From: a bacterium
Lineage (GTDB): Bacteria > Joyebacterota > Joyebacteria > Joyebacterales > Joyebacteraceae
Length of the DNA: 64,000 nt
Assembly (NCBI GenBank): GCA_025774935.1
Contig: JALGZK010000017.1
Location: 7,798 to 71,797, forward strand
Direction of reading: 5' to 3'
Below the pieces are notes generated by a model. It worked only from the letters and a program-made list of their open reading frames with translations, ran no database searches and was not told the DNA's origin. Shown one piece after another: positions 23,863 to 33,891 of this stretch. Position numbers and translations under genes: made by a program. Numbering within the stretch: position 1 is the first letter of the stretch; the number at the start of each line of letters is the position of its first letter.

Positions 23863-25368
23863 CTATCTACCGCCGCCCACGCGCCATCCGCCGAGCGTGT
23901 CCCACGGCGACGGCGCCCTCTCCGTCAAGACGGAACCGGTCGAAGTCTCCGACGAGAGCGCGAGTGCGCCGGCGATGAGGGCGACGTCCGCGAGGGCGTC
24001 GTCCGCCCCGGCCGCCCCGTCGCCGCCCCAGTCCCGCATGTGCTTCTCGATGAAATCGGTCTGCGTGTCCCCCGCGGCGAACGCGGGGTTCTCGATGATC
24101 GCCTTCAGGTACTCGACCGTCGTCTCGATGCCGAGGATCGTCGTCTCCGAGAGCGCCCGCAGCATGCGGTGCCTCGCCGCTTCCCGGTCGCCAGCGTGCA
24201 CGATGAGCTTCGAGAGGATCGGGTCGTAGTGGACCGGTACGTCCCAGCCCTCGTAGATCCCGCAGTCGTGTCTTACGCCAGGACCGGACGGCTCGCGGAA
24301 CAGCGTCACGGTCCCGGCCGACGGCAGGAAGTCGTTCCGCGGGTCCTCCGCGTAGATCCGGCACTCGATCGCGTGTCCGCGCTGGACGAGGTCTTCCTGA
24401 GCGAGGTCGAGCCGTTCGCCCGACGCGATCAGGATCTGCTCTCTCACGATGTCGACGCCCGTCACGAACTCGGTGACGGGATGCTCGACCTGCACGCGCG
24501 CGTTCACCTCGAGGAAGTAGAAGTGGCCGTCCTCGTCGAGCAGGAACTCGACGGTGCCCGCGTTCGTGTAGCCGACCGCGCGCGCGGCGCGCACCGCGGT
24601 CTCGCCCATGCGGTTCCTGAGCTCGGGGTCGAGCGCCGTCGACGGCGACTCCTCGACGATCTTCTGGTGGCGCCGCTGTATCGAGCACTCGCGCTCGAAG
24701 AGGTGCACGACGTTCCCGTGCGTGTCGGCGAGGACCTGGAACTCGACGTGACGCGGCCGCTCGATGAGCTTCTCGATGTAGACCGTGTCGTCCCCGAACG
24801 CGGACTTCGCGACGCGGCTCGACGCTTCGAGCGCTCCGGCGAGGTCGCCCTCGGCGCGCACGACAGTCATCCCCTTGCCGCCCCCGCCCGCCGAGGCCTT
24901 GACGAGGACGGGGTAACCCATCTCCGCGGCCTTCGACGTGTACTCGGCGAGGTCCTCGCCTTTCCCGAGCATGCCCGGGATGATCGGCACGCCCTCGGCC
25001 TTCATCGTCTCGCGCGAACGGATCTTGTCGCCGACGAGCGAGAGCGCCTCCGAAGTCGGACCGATGAACGTGATCCCCGCCTCCTCGCACGCCGCAGCGA
25101 ACCTGCTGTTCTCGGCCAGGAACCCGTAGCCAGGGTGGATTGCGTCGGCGCCTACCTTCCGCGCGGCCGCGATGACGGCGTCGATGTCCAGGTAGCTCTC
25201 GAGCGCCGGGGCCGGGCCGACGTGGACCGCCTCCTCGGCCTCGAGCACGTGGAGGGAGGCGCGGTCTGCGTCCGAGTAGATGGCGGCCGACGGGACCCCC
25301 ATGTCGCGGCAGGCCCTGATGACCCTGACGGCGATCTCGCCGCGGTTGGCCACGAGGATCTTATCCAT
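23863..25368 (-). CDS. Biotin carboxylase subunit (methylcrotonyl-CoA carboxylase alpha, split)
   Basis: 501 aa. Carboxylates biotin with ATP and bicarbonate. N-terminal ILVANRGEIAVRVIRA, ATP-grasp VLVKASAGGGGKGM, FERECSIQRRHQK and EVNARVQVEHPVTE are all present. The tail PWDTLGGWRVGG resembles the linker that leads into the BT domain of full-length alpha subunits, where the gene is cut; BT and carrier are the separate gene downstream. It overlaps the upstream hydratase gene by eight bases. Assignment to methylcrotonyl-CoA rests on the neighbouring beta subunit. Confidence 0.9.
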   Translation of the reverse strand: MDKILVANRGEIAVRVIRACRDMGVPSAAIYSDADRASLHVLEAEEAVHVGPAPALESYLDIDAVIAAARKVGADAIHPGYGFLAENSRFAAACEEAGITFIGPTSEALSLVGDKIRSRETMKAEGVPIIPGMLGKGEDLAEYTSKAAEMGYPVLVKASAGGGGKGMTVVRAEGDLAGALEASSRVAKSAFGDDTVYIEKLIERPRHVEFQVLADTHGNVVHLFERECSIQRRHQKIVEESPSTALDPELRNRMGETAVRAARAVGYTNAGTVEFLLDEDGHFYFLEVNARVQVEHPVTEFVTGVDIVREQILIASGERLDLAQEDLVQRGHAIECRIYAEDPRNDFLPSAGTVTLFREPSGPGVRHDCGIYEGWDVPVHYDPILSKLIVHAGDREAARHRMLRALSETTILGIETTVEYLKAIIENPAFAAGDTQTDFIEKHMRDWGGDGAAGADDALADVALIAGALALSSETSTGSVLTERAPSPWDTLGGWRVGGGR

Positions 25369-26170
25369 CGGACCCCCCGTCGCTCTTCGCCATCCACCGT
25401 GGCTTCCGCTTCTCGAGGAACGCGGTCATGCCCTCCTGGCCCTCGTCGGAGACGCGGACCTCGGCGATGACCTTCGCGGTGTAGCTCTTCGCCTCCTCGA
25501 GAGGCATCTCCCGCACGTTGTCGAGGAGCTCCTTGCAGACACGGAGCGCCTCGGGTCCGCTCGAGATGAGGCGACCGACGACCTCCCCGACGTACTCGTC
25601 CAGTTCGTCCTCGTCGGCGACGTCGTTCACGAGGCCGAGGCGGTAGGCCTTCTTCGCCTTCATCCGCTCCCCCGAGAGGAAGAACTCGCGGCACGCGCCG
25701 GGACCCGCCCGCATGATCACGTAGGGCGAGATGCACGCCGGAACGAGACCGATCTTGACCTCCGAGAGGCTGATGACGGCCTTCTTCGACGCGATGACTA
25801 TGTCGTTCGCCGCCATGAGCCCCGCGCCGCCGCCGATCGCGTAGCCGTTCACGCGCGCGACGGTCGGCTTCCGGAGCTTGTGGATGAGCTCCATCACGTC
25901 CGAGATCTTGAGGCTGTCGGCGAGGTTCTCGTCGAACGAGTAGTTCACCGTGTGCTTCATGTAGTTCAGGTCGGCGCCGGCGCAGAACGAGTTCCCCTCG
26001 CCCGTGAGGACGACGACGCGCACGCCGGGGTCGTCCTCGAGCTTCCGGTACGCGTCGAGGAGCTCGTCGAGCATGACGTCGTTGAACGCGTTCTTGACCT
26101 CCGGGCGCGAGAGCGTGACCGTGGCCACCTGGTCCTCGACCCCGACCCTGATCGTCGTGTAGTCGCTCAT
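25361..26170 (-). CDS. Enoyl-CoA hydratase family, probable methylglutaconyl-CoA hydratase
   Basis: 269 aa crotonase fold: GNSFCAGADLNYM, GYAIGGGAGLMAANDIVIA. The segment SEVKIGLVPACISPYVI is typical of LiuC-type methylglutaconyl-CoA hydratases rather than classical crotonases (PGxGGTQRL). It lies between the beta and alpha subunits of methylcrotonyl-CoA carboxylase, exactly the step that follows them in leucine degradation. Product would be HMG-CoA. Confidence 0.87.
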   Translation of the reverse strand: MSDYTTIRVGVEDQVATVTLSRPEVKNAFNDVMLDELLDAYRKLEDDPGVRVVVLTGEGNSFCAGADLNYMKHTVNYSFDENLADSLKISDVMELIHKLRKPTVARVNGYAIGGGAGLMAANDIVIASKKAVISLSEVKIGLVPACISPYVIMRAGPGACREFFLSGERMKAKKAYRLGLVNDVADEDELDEYVGEVVGRLISSGPEALRVCKELLDNVREMPLEEAKSYTAKVIAEVRVSDEGQEGMTAFLEKRKPRWMAKSDGGSDG

Positions 26171-26208
26171 GCGTTCGCGTTCCTCCGGCGCGGGGCGACC
26201 CGCGCGGG

Positions 26209-27816
26209 CTACATCCTGAAGACCCCGTACTTCTGGTCGGGGATCGGCGCGTTCAGTGCCATCGCGATCCCGAGCGCGAGGGCCGACCGCGTGTCGAGCG
26301 GATCGATGATGCCGTCGTCCCAGAGCCGGGCCGTAGAGTAGTATGCCGCCGCCTCGTGCTCGTACCGCTCGAGCACGGGCTTCATGAACTCCTGCTGCTC
26401 CTCGGGCGTCATCTCTTTCCCCTGCTTCTTGAGCTGACGCATCTTGACGGTGAGGAGGACGTTCGCCGCCTGCTCGCCGCCCATGACGCAGATCTTCGCG
26501 TTCGGCCACATCCAGAGGAGCCTCGGGTCGTACGCGCGGCCGCACATGCCGTAGTTGCCCGCGCCGTACGAGCCGCCTACGATCACCGTGAACTTCGGGA
26601 CGTCGGCGTTCGCGACGGCGTGAACGAGCTTCGCGCCGTCGCTCGCGATGGCGCCGTGCTCGTACTCCCGACCGACGATGAACCCCGTGATGTTCTGGAG
26701 GAAGATCAACGGGATCTTCCTCATCGTGCACAGCTCGATGAAGTGCGCGCCCTTCTTGGCGCTCTCGGAGAACAGGACGCCGTTGTTGGCGAGGATCCCG
26801 ACCGGGTAGCCCATGATGCGCGCGAACCCGGTGACGAGGGTGATGCCGTAGAGCTCCTTGAACTCGTGGAAGCGGCTGCCGTCCACGAGGCGCGCGATGA
26901 CTTCCCGCATGTCGAACGGCTTCCGGAGGTCCGGCGGTACGATCCCGTAGAGCTCGTCGGGGTCGTACGCGGGGTCCTCGGGCGCGCTCACGCCGAGTTC
27001 GAACCGCTTTGGCGGGTCGAGGTTCTCGACCACGTTCCGCGCGATCGCGAGCGCGTGCTCGTCGTTCAGGGCGTAGTGGTCGGTAACGCCGGATATCCGG
27101 CAGTGCACGTCCGCGCCGCCCAGCTCCTCGGCCGTCACCTCCTCCCCCGTCGCGGCCTTCACGAGAGGCGGGCCCCCGATGAAGATCGTGCCCTGCTCCT
27201 TCACGATCACCGTCTCATCGCTCATCGCGGGAACGTACGCCCCCCCCGCCGTGCACGAGCCCATCACGATCGAGATCTGCGGGACGCCCATGGCTGAGAG
27301 CTTGGCCTGGTTGTAGAAGATCCGGCCGAAATGCTCCTTGTCGGGGAACGTCCCCGACTGGTGCGGCAGGAATATGCCTCCCGAGTCCACGAGGTAGACG
27401 CAGGGAAGCCTGTTCTCCATCGCGACATCCTGCGCGCGCACGTGCTTCTTGATGGTCATCGGGAAGTACGTGCCACCCTTAACCGTCGCGTCGTTCGCGA
27501 CCACGAGGACCTCGCGACCGTGCACCCGCCCGACCCCCGTCACCATCCCGGCCTGGGGCGCCTCGTTGTCGTACATGTCGTAGGCCGCGAGCGGCGAGAG
27601 CTCGACGAACGGCGTGTTCGGGTCGAACAGCTTCTCGAGCCGCTCACGGACGAGGAGCTTCCCGCGCTTCTTGTGGCGCTCGCGCTGCGACTCGGGACCG
27701 CCCAGGCTCACGCGCTCGAGGCGCTCCCTGAACTCCCCGACCACCTCGAGCATCCGGGCCCGGTTTTCCCGGAACTCGGCGCTCTTCGTGTCGACTTTGC
27801 TCTCGATCCGGTACAT
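26209..27816 (-). CDS. Methylcrotonyl-CoA carboxylase carboxyltransferase (beta) subunit
   Basis: 535 aa. Transfers the carboxyl group from carboxybiotin to 3-methylcrotonyl-CoA. Crotonase-type N and C halves; [37 protein letters not shown] and [19 protein letters not shown] match the MCC-beta/acyl-CoA carboxylase pattern, distinct from the propionyl-type subunit at 36022-37572. Heads the carboxylase-hydratase-carboxylase block of the leucine pathway. Confidence 0.92.
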   Translation of the reverse strand: MYRIESKVDTKSAEFRENRARMLEVVGEFRERLERVSLGGPESQRERHKKRGKLLVRERLEKLFDPNTPFVELSPLAAYDMYDNEAPQAGMVTGVGRVHGREVLVVANDATVKGGTYFPMTIKKHVRAQDVAMENRLPCVYLVDSGGIFLPHQSGTFPDKEHFGRIFYNQAKLSAMGVPQISIVMGSCTAGGAYVPAMSDETVIVKEQGTIFIGGPPLVKAATGEEVTAEELGGADVHCRISGVTDHYALNDEHALAIARNVVENLDPPKRFELGVSAPEDPAYDPDELYGIVPPDLRKPFDMREVIARLVDGSRFHEFKELYGITLVTGFARIMGYPVGILANNGVLFSESAKKGAHFIELCTMRKIPLIFLQNITGFIVGREYEHGAIASDGAKLVHAVANADVPKFTVIVGGSYGAGNYGMCGRAYDPRLLWMWPNAKICVMGGEQAANVLLTVKMRQLKKQGKEMTPEEQQEFMKPVLERYEHEAAAYYSTARLWDDGIIDPLDTRSALALGIAMALNAPIPDQKYGVFRM

Positions 27817-27888
27817 CGGTCGGACCTCTTCCTGTTCGGGCCTCGTGCGGGTCCCGTTCGGGCATCGCGGTCGCCGCGCGTACGCTCG

Positions 27889-28284
27889 CTACTTGTCCGG
27901 CACGAACTTGTAGCCGTAGCAGAGGATCCCCGCCTCGCCTTCCTCGCGGATCTTCCGGAACTCGATCTTGATCGGCAGACCGACCTCGAGGTCGTCGAAG
28001 TCTACGTCGGCGATCTGGCCGGTCATGCGAACACCGCCCTCGAGCTCCACGATCCCCATCGCGTAGGGCGTCTGTTCGCAGAACTCCGACGGTCCAACGC
28101 GAATCACCGTGTAGGTCAGGAGCTTCCCGCGGTCGTCGAGCTTGATCTCCTCGAACTCGCGTCCGCCACAGCCCGAGCAGACGACCCGCGGCGGGAAGAA
28201 CTGCGCGCCGCAGTCGGTGCACTTCTCCGCCTCGAGACGGTAACGCTGGGGAATCCCCCTCCAGTACTTCGCTGATGTCGACAT
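27889..28284 (-). CDS. DUF35 zinc-ribbon/OB-fold protein
   Basis: 131 aa. Zinc ribbon CTDCG...CSGCG near residues 22-40 followed by an OB fold (LLTYTVIRVGP...YAMGIVELEGGVRMTGQI). In archaea this protein bridges acetoacetyl-CoA thiolase and HMG-CoA synthase into one complex with a shared CoA site. The thiolase and synthase genes are the next two upstream here, so the same complex is expected. Cytosolic. Confidence 0.92.
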   Translation of the reverse strand: MSTSAKYWRGIPQRYRLEAEKCTDCGAQFFPPRVVCSGCGGREFEEIKLDDRGKLLTYTVIRVGPSEFCEQTPYAMGIVELEGGVRMTGQIADVDFDDLEVGLPIKIEFRKIREEGEAGILCYGYKFVPDK

Positions 28285-28359
28285 CCGTTGTCCTCCGTGA
28301 CTCCTGGGAACTGTTCTCGTCGGGGCGCCCGGCCGGGAGCCCCGCTCCTCCCTGGGACT

Positions 28360-29517
28360 CTACACCTTCCCAAGGATGTGCGCGACGCACGACCCGCCGG
28401 TGCCGCCCATGTTCTGGGTCATGCCTACCTTCGCTCCCTCGACCTGGCGCTCGCCGGCGTCTCCCCTGAGCTGCTTCACGGTCTCGACGATCTGAGCGAT
28501 ACCGGTCGCGCCGACTGGGTGGCCCTTCGACTTGAGGCCCCCTGACGGATTCACCGGAATGCGTCCGCCCATGGCGGTCTCGCCGCTCGGCGCGCCCGTT
28601 CCGCCCTTCCCCTTCTCGAAGAACCCGAGCGCCTCGATGACCGCGATCTCCGCGATCGTGAAGCAGTCGTGGACCTCGACGAAGTCGATGTCGGCGGGCG
28701 TGAGCCCCGCACCCTTGTACGCGACCTCTCCGGCCTTGGCGACCGCCGAGAGCCACGTCAGGTCCTGCCGCGAGTGGAGCGCGATCGAGTCGGTCGCGTG
28801 CGCCGACGAAAGGATCTTGACCGGAGCCTTGTGGCTCAAGTCCTTGGCCATGTCGAGCGGACAGAGGATCGCGCCGGCCGCGCCGTCGGTGATCGGCGAG
28901 CAGTCGAGGATCGTGAGCGGATCCGCGATCATGACCGAGTTCAGGACCTGGTCGACCGTCACCTCGAACGGGTACTGCGCGAGCGGGTTCTTCGCTCCGT
29001 TCTTGTGGTTCTTGACGGAGACCTCCGCCAGCTGCTCTCGCGTCGTCCCGTACGCGTGCATGTGCGCGACCGCGAGCAGCGCGTAGAGGCCCGGGAAGGT
29101 GATGCCGTGGTAGACCTCGTACTCGGCGTCGGCCGCCGTGGAAAGCGCGTACGTCGCTCCGGCGCCGTCGACGTCGGTCATCTTCTCGACGCCGCTCGCG
29201 AGCACGATGTCATTCGCGCCCGAGGCCACGTCGAAGTACGCCTGCCTGAATGCCGCGCCTCCCGAGGCGCAGGCGCTCTCGACGCGGAGCGCCGGGATCG
29301 GCGCGACGCCGAGGTAGTCGGCGAGGAGCGACCCCAGGTGCTCCTGCCCGACGAAGAGGCCGCTCGTCATGCAGCCTACGTACATCGAGTCGATGTGGTC
29401 GACGCCCGCGTCGTCGATCGCGAGCATCGCGGATTCGGTGAAGATGTCGCGGAGGGATTTCTCCCACAGCTCCCCCCACTTCTGCATCCCCACGCCGATG
29501 ACTGCCACGTCCCTCAT
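28360..29517 (-). CDS. Thiolase, archaeal acetoacetyl-CoA thiolase type
   Basis: 385 aa. Nucleophilic cysteine C83 in [17 protein letters not shown] near 290, [17 protein letters not shown] with the catalytic His, and a C-terminal [12 protein letters not shown]. This is the form that partners archaeal HMG-CoA synthase and DUF35, which flank it. It can run either way: condensation of two acetyl-CoA or thiolysis of acetoacetyl-CoA. Confidence 0.92.
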   Translation of the reverse strand: MRDVAVIGVGMQKWGELWEKSLRDIFTESAMLAIDDAGVDHIDSMYVGCMTSGLFVGQEHLGSLLADYLGVAPIPALRVESACASGGAAFRQAYFDVASGANDIVLASGVEKMTDVDGAGATYALSTAADAEYEVYHGITFPGLYALLAVAHMHAYGTTREQLAEVSVKNHKNGAKNPLAQYPFEVTVDQVLNSVMIADPLTILDCSPITDGAAGAILCPLDMAKDLSHKAPVKILSSAHATDSIALHSRQDLTWLSAVAKAGEVAYKGAGLTPADIDFVEVHDCFTIAEIAVIEALGFFEKGKGGTGAPSGETAMGGRIPVNPSGGLKSKGHPVGATGIAQIVETVKQLRGDAGERQVEGAKVGMTQNMGGTGGSCVAHILGKV

Positions 29518-29575
29518 GTGATGTCTCCTGTCGGTTCGGTTCCAGCCAGTGTCCGTTCGTCGAGTCGCGTGTCGG

Positions 29576-30619
29576 CTACTCGCCCATCCGGATCTTCCGG
29601 CGGTACTTCGCGTAGGTCCCGTACTCGATGTAGGTCTTCTTGTCGAGGAGCTCCCTCGTCCCAGGGGCGACGTTCCTGACTTCGTCGATCCTGTCGGTCA
29701 CCTCGAACACGAACCCGTCGCTGCCCGCGCCGGAGCCGTAGCTGACCATGAGGACCATGTCGCCCGGCTTCGCAACGTCGAGCGTCGCCGTGAGACCCAT
29801 CGGGGAGCTGCCCGAGTAGGTGTTCCCGAGGGTCGGCGAGAGCCAGCCCGGATCGATTTGCTCCTTCGTGAACCCGAGCATCTTGCCGACCCTCTGCGGG
29901 AACTTCCCGTTGGGCTGATGGAAGACCACGTACGCGAAGTCCTTCGGCTCCATCTTCACCTTCGCCATGATACCCTTCGCGCACCCCATGATGTGCTTGA
30001 AGTACGCGGGCTCGCCGGTGAACCTGCCGGCGTGCCGCGGGTAGTGCATGTAGCTTCGGCGCCAGAAGTCGGGCGTGTCGGTCATGAACGAGTAAGTCTC
30101 GATGACCTTCGCGACTCCGGGGTCGCGCCCGATGACGAACGACGCGGCGCCCGCGGCGGCCGAGTACTCGAGCGCGTCGCTCGGGGCGCCCTGCGACGTG
30201 TCCGCCCCGACGGCGAGCCCGTACTCGATCTTCTCCGAGTCCACGAGTCCCATGCAGACGAACATCGCCTCCGACCCGGCCTTACACGCGAACTCGAAGT
30301 CGGCGCAGTGGACCTCCGGCGTCGCGCCGATCGCTTCCGCGAGCACGGTGCCGGACGGCTTGACCGCGTAGGGGTGCGATTCCGAACCGACGTAGACCGC
30401 CCCGATCTTCGACGGGTCGATCTCCGCCCTCGTGAGCGCGTGCTTCGTCGCCTCGACCGACATCGTGATGACGTCCTGATCGGGCGACGGCACGGATTTC
30501 TCCTGAAGCATCAGACCGCGCTTGTAGCTCGGCGCGTCCGCCCCCCAGACCTTGGCGATCTCTTCCACCTTGATCCTGTTCCGGGGCATGTAAGCGCCGT
30601 AACCGATGATCCCTGCCAT
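29576..30619 (-). CDS. Hydroxymethylglutaryl-CoA synthase, archaeal type
   Basis: 347 aa. Joins acetyl-CoA and acetoacetyl-CoA to HMG-CoA. Starts [13 protein letters not shown]; catalytic cysteine C112 in [35 protein letters not shown] and [12 protein letters not shown] follow. With thiolase and DUF35 it forms the archaeal trio. Archaea use it for mevalonate, but no other mevalonate gene is here; the adjacent genes are for leucine degradation, whose product is HMG-CoA. It may therefore run in reverse in this cluster. Confidence 0.92.
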   Translation of the reverse strand: MAGIIGYGAYMPRNRIKVEEIAKVWGADAPSYKRGLMLQEKSVPSPDQDVITMSVEATKHALTRAEIDPSKIGAVYVGSESHPYAVKPSGTVLAEAIGATPEVHCADFEFACKAGSEAMFVCMGLVDSEKIEYGLAVGADTSQGAPSDALEYSAAAGAASFVIGRDPGVAKVIETYSFMTDTPDFWRRSYMHYPRHAGRFTGEPAYFKHIMGCAKGIMAKVKMEPKDFAYVVFHQPNGKFPQRVGKMLGFTKEQIDPGWLSPTLGNTYSGSSPMGLTATLDVAKPGDMVLMVSYGSGAGSDGFVFEVTDRIDEVRNVAPGTRELLDKKTYIEYGTYAKYRRKIRMGE

Positions 30620-30674
30620 GTAGACCTCGCTTCCTCCCTCTGAATCCCGCGCCGGCCCACTGCCGGCGACTGAG

Positions 30675-31754
30675 CTAGCACATGATGTTGCGAACGAGCT
30701 GTATTCTGCCGACCCTCCACGCCGCGTTCGAGACCGCGACATTGTACGGGGTCGTGTTCTCTTTCTTCGCCGTCGTGATGATGTCGGCCATCACGTCGTA
30801 GACGCGCCTCGCCTCCTCCAGCAGGCGCTCGCGCGGTGCGCCGCGGAGGTGGGGCTCGGTCTGGTAGAGCTCCGCTCCGGCGATCACGAAGTCGGGAGCG
30901 TAGATGATCCCGCGGTCCTTGAGGACGTCCGCGTGGTGCGGTTCCTCGAGGATGTCGGAGGCACACCCCGCGACGATCCTGCACTGGAGCTGCGGGATCG
31001 TCTCGTCGTTCAGGATCCTCCCGATCGCGCACGGCGACAGGACGTCGCACTCTGTCCTGAGAATGGCGTCGGGCCGGACGATCGTGATGTCGGGGTAGTC
31101 CTCCTCCACTTCCTTCAGTCGCTCGTAGTAGTCGTCCTGCACTTCCTTCAGGCGGTCGTACCGGACATCGGTGATCGTGATCTCTGCCCCCTCCTCGGCG
31201 AGCTTGCCGACCAGGAACGCTCCCACCTTCCCCACGCCCTGAACCGCCACGCGGAGCCCCTTCAGACTCGACGTGCCCTTGAGGTCGCGGACGCAGGCCT
31301 TCATCCCCCAAAGGACGCCCATGCCCGTGATCTCGTGGCTCCCCGCCATCGGCACGACGCTCGTGGTCTCGCGCCGCACGTGGAGGAAGTCCCGGTCGGA
31401 CGTCCCGAACGCCGGGTAGGTGACGAAGAGCCCCTTCAGCCCCTCGACGAACCGCCCGAACGCGCGGTAGTAGGCCTCGTCGATCTCCTGCCCCTCCTCG
31501 GCCATGAGGATCGCCTTCCCCCCGCCCATGTCCGACTCGAACGACGCGCTCTGGTAGGTCATCATCTCCGAGAGCCTCAGCGCGTCGAAGATCGCCTCGT
31601 CCTCACTGCCGTACTCCATGAGCCGCGTGCCGCCGACCGACGTACCGAGCGTCGTGTCGTGGATGGCGATGATCGCCCGGAGGCCGGTCGGCCGGTTGAA
31701 GCAGAAGATCAGCTGCTCGTGGCGGCTCTTCTTCATGCGGTCGAAGATGCTCAT
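30675..31754 (-). CDS. Glu/Leu/Phe/Val dehydrogenase-family protein lacking Lys68 (paralog 2)
   Basis: 359 aa, collinear with leucine dehydrogenase and with the paralog at 18885-19961. Here the substrate lysine is Gln68 (MMTYQSASFES) while the catalytic-type lysine K80 is kept (MGGGKAILM); the AED segment reads YPA. The Rossmann motif VAVQGVGKVGAFLVGKL is intact. It has an insertion of about 20 charged residues (DRLKEVQDDYYERLKEVEED) in the nucleotide domain. The ATG overlaps the epimerase stop (ATGA). Probably not an ordinary amino-acid dehydrogenase. Confidence 0.85.
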   Translation of the reverse strand: MSIFDRMKKSRHEQLIFCFNRPTGLRAIIAIHDTTLGTSVGGTRLMEYGSEDEAIFDALRLSEMMTYQSASFESDMGGGKAILMAEEGQEIDEAYYRAFGRFVEGLKGLFVTYPAFGTSDRDFLHVRRETTSVVPMAGSHEITGMGVLWGMKACVRDLKGTSSLKGLRVAVQGVGKVGAFLVGKLAEEGAEITITDVRYDRLKEVQDDYYERLKEVEEDYPDITIVRPDAILRTECDVLSPCAIGRILNDETIPQLQCRIVAGCASDILEEPHHADVLKDRGIIYAPDFVIAGAELYQTEPHLRGAPRERLLEEARRVYDVMADIITTAKKENTTPYNVAVSNAAWRVGRIQLVRNIMC

Positions 31755-32185
31755 TCCTCTTCGAACTCCTTCTTGTCGCACATCTCGGTCATCGCGCCGA
31801 ACGTGCTCTTCGGGTGAAGGAATGCGATGCGGCCTCCCTCGATTCCCGGTTTCGGCTTCTCGTCGACCACCCGGAAGCCCGCTGCCTCTGCGGCGGCGAG
31901 CCCTTCCTCGAGATCGGGGACCTCATACGCGAGGTGGTGAAAACCCGGGCCCCGCTTCTCGAGGAAGTCCATGATGGGGCCGGGCCCCAGCGGCTCGATC
32001 ACCTCCACCATCACGTCCCCGGCCCTGAGGAACGCGGCCTTGACCCCGTGGAGCTCGGACTCCTCGACCTTCACTACCTCGAGGCCGAGGAGGTCGACGT
32101 AGAGGCGGAGCGCCTCGTCGACGCTCTCGACCACGAACGACACGTGGTCGATCTTCCTGGCCTTCGTCGTCGGTGCGTGCGGCAT
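31751..32185 (-). CDS. mce: Methylmalonyl-CoA epimerase
   Basis: 144 aa glyoxalase-fold (VOC) metalloenzyme. KIDHVSFVVESVDEALRLY, GPGFHHLAYEVPDLEE and a C-terminal RIAFLHPKSTFGAMTEMCD supply the metal ligands (H, H, E) typical of the family. It interconverts (S)- and (R)-methylmalonyl-CoA, between propionyl-CoA carboxylase and the mutase. It lies 14 bases downstream of the mutase gene. Confidence 0.93.
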   Translation of the reverse strand: MPHAPTTKARKIDHVSFVVESVDEALRLYVDLLGLEVVKVEESELHGVKAAFLRAGDVMVEVIEPLGPGPIMDFLEKRGPGFHHLAYEVPDLEEGLAAAEAAGFRVVDEKPKPGIEGGRIAFLHPKSTFGAMTEMCDKKEFEEE

Positions 32186-32199
32186 TCCGGTCTCCGCTC

Positions 32200-33861
32200 C
32201 TACCACAGGCCGCCTGCGGGTCGGTACCTTCCGAACACTTCCTCGACCGCCGCCGACATCTCCCCCAGGGTCGCGCGGGCCCTCGCGCACTCGATGACGG
32301 CCGGCATGGTCGGGGTGCCGCTCCGGGCGTCGGCGGTCAGCCGCGCGAGCGCCCCGTCCACCTTCGACGCGTCGCGGCCGGCCCTGAGCTCCGCGAGCGC
32401 CTCGGACTTCGATTCCCGGAGCGCCGGGTCGACCCGGAGGATCTCCATGCGCGTGGGCTCGTCGATCTCGTAGCGGTTCACTCCGACGACGACCCGCGCC
32501 CCCTCCTCGATCTCCTTCTGCTGCCGGTACGCGCTCTGCGCGATCGACTTCTGGTAGTAGCCGCTCTCGATCGCGGCGGTGGCGCCGCCCATCCCGTCGA
32601 TCTTCTCGAGCTCGGCCGAAGCCTCGCGCTCGATCTCGCCGGTCAGCCACTCGACGTAGTACGAGCCACCGAGCGGATCGACCACGTTCGCGACGCCGGA
32701 CTCCTCGGCGATCACCTGCTGGGTCCGGAGCGCGATCCGCGCGCTCTCCTCGGTCGGGAGCGCCAGCGCCTCGTCGCGCGAGTTCGTGTGGAGCGACTGC
32801 GTCCCGCCGAGCACGGCCGCGAGCGCCTGCACGGCCACCCGGACGACGTTCACCTCGGGCTGCTGCGCCGTGAGGCTCACGCCTGCGGTCTGCGTGTGGA
32901 ACCTGAGCATCTGCGCGCGCGGCGACTCGACTCCGAAACGGTCCCGCACGATCCTCGCCCACATCCTCCTCGCGGCCCGCATCTTCGCGACCTCTTCGAA
33001 GAGGTCGTTGTGGGCGTCGAAGAAGAACGAGAGCCTTCCCGCGAACTTCTCGAGGTCGAGCCCCCGCTCCCTCGCCGCCTCGACGTAGGCGACGGCGTCG
33101 GCGAGCGTGAACGCGAGCTCCTGCGCCGCGGTCGAGCCGGCCTCGCGGATGTGATAGCCCGAGACCGATATCGTGTTCCATTTCGGGACCTCGGCGCCGC
33201 AGTACTCGCAGAGGTCCATGGCGAACCCGACCGACTCCCGAGGCGGATAGGCGTAGGTTCCGCGCGCGGCATACTCCTTCAGGATGTCGTTCTGAACCGT
33301 CCCGCGGAGCTCGGCCGCGGCCACTCCCTGCTCCTCGGCGACTACGAGGTACATGCCCATGACGAAGGGCGCCGTCGCGTTGATCGTCATCGAGGTCGAG
33401 ACCTCGCCGAGCGGGATCCCCTCGAAGAGGGTCTTCATGTCCTCGACCGAGCAGATCGAGACGCCGACTCGCCCGACCTCGCCCTCCGCCATGTCGTGGT
33501 CGGCGTCGTAGCCCATCTGCGTCGGGAGGTCGAAGGCGACGGAGAGCCCGGTCTGGCCCTGCTCGAGAAGGTAGCGGAACCGTCTGTTCGTCTCCGCTGC
33601 CGTCCCGAACCCCGCGTACTGCCTCATCGTCCAGAGGCGGCCGCGGTACATCGTCGGCTGGACGCCCCGCGTGAACGGGTACTCCCCGGGGAACCCGAGA
33701 TCGTCGCCGAGGGTCGAAGGCTGGTCGTCCTCGGTGTAGAGCCCGTCGACCTCGACACCCGACTGCGTCGGGAACGCGCCCTTCCGCTCGGGGAACCGCT
33801 CGAGCGTCCGCCTGAGCGTCGTCTCCTCCCAGCGCTTCCGCTCCGCGTTCCCCTTCGCCAC
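32200..33861 (-). CDS. Methylmalonyl-CoA mutase large (catalytic) subunit, no B12 domain
   Basis: 553 aa. Rearranges (R)-methylmalonyl-CoA to succinyl-CoA with adenosylcobalamin. The specificity pair known from Propionibacterium (Tyr89, Arg207) is present as Y82 (TMRQYAGF) and R200 (KEYAARGTY); Q190 and H237 also align. The B12-binding domain is missing; the separate protein at 39680-40087 can supply it. I use GTG 33861, preceded by GGGGAGAGC, rather than GTG 33891, which abuts the previous stop codon. Confidence 0.92.
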   Translation of the reverse strand: MAKGNAERKRWEETTLRRTLERFPERKGAFPTQSGVEVDGLYTEDDQPSTLGDDLGFPGEYPFTRGVQPTMYRGRLWTMRQYAGFGTAAETNRRFRYLLEQGQTGLSVAFDLPTQMGYDADHDMAEGEVGRVGVSICSVEDMKTLFEGIPLGEVSTSMTINATAPFVMGMYLVVAEEQGVAAAELRGTVQNDILKEYAARGTYAYPPRESVGFAMDLCEYCGAEVPKWNTISVSGYHIREAGSTAAQELAFTLADAVAYVEAARERGLDLEKFAGRLSFFFDAHNDLFEEVAKMRAARRMWARIVRDRFGVESPRAQMLRFHTQTAGVSLTAQQPEVNVVRVAVQALAAVLGGTQSLHTNSRDEALALPTEESARIALRTQQVIAEESGVANVVDPLGGSYYVEWLTGEIEREASAELEKIDGMGGATAAIESGYYQKSIAQSAYRQQKEIEEGARVVVGVNRYEIDEPTRMEILRVDPALRESKSEALAELRAGRDASKVDGALARLTADARSGTPTMPAVIECARARATLGEMSAAVEEVFGRYRPAGGLW

Positions 33862-33891
33862 CTGCTCTCCCCGCCCGGATGCGCCGGGCAC

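Noticed and set aside
32200-33861. Idea that the PSMR-like segment holds the mutase specificity arginine
   Set aside because: Counting back from the conserved SGYH histidine places the Arg207 equivalent ten residues after the TIQ/TVQ glutamine (KEYAAR / KEYIAQ), so the PSMR difference is not diagnostic.
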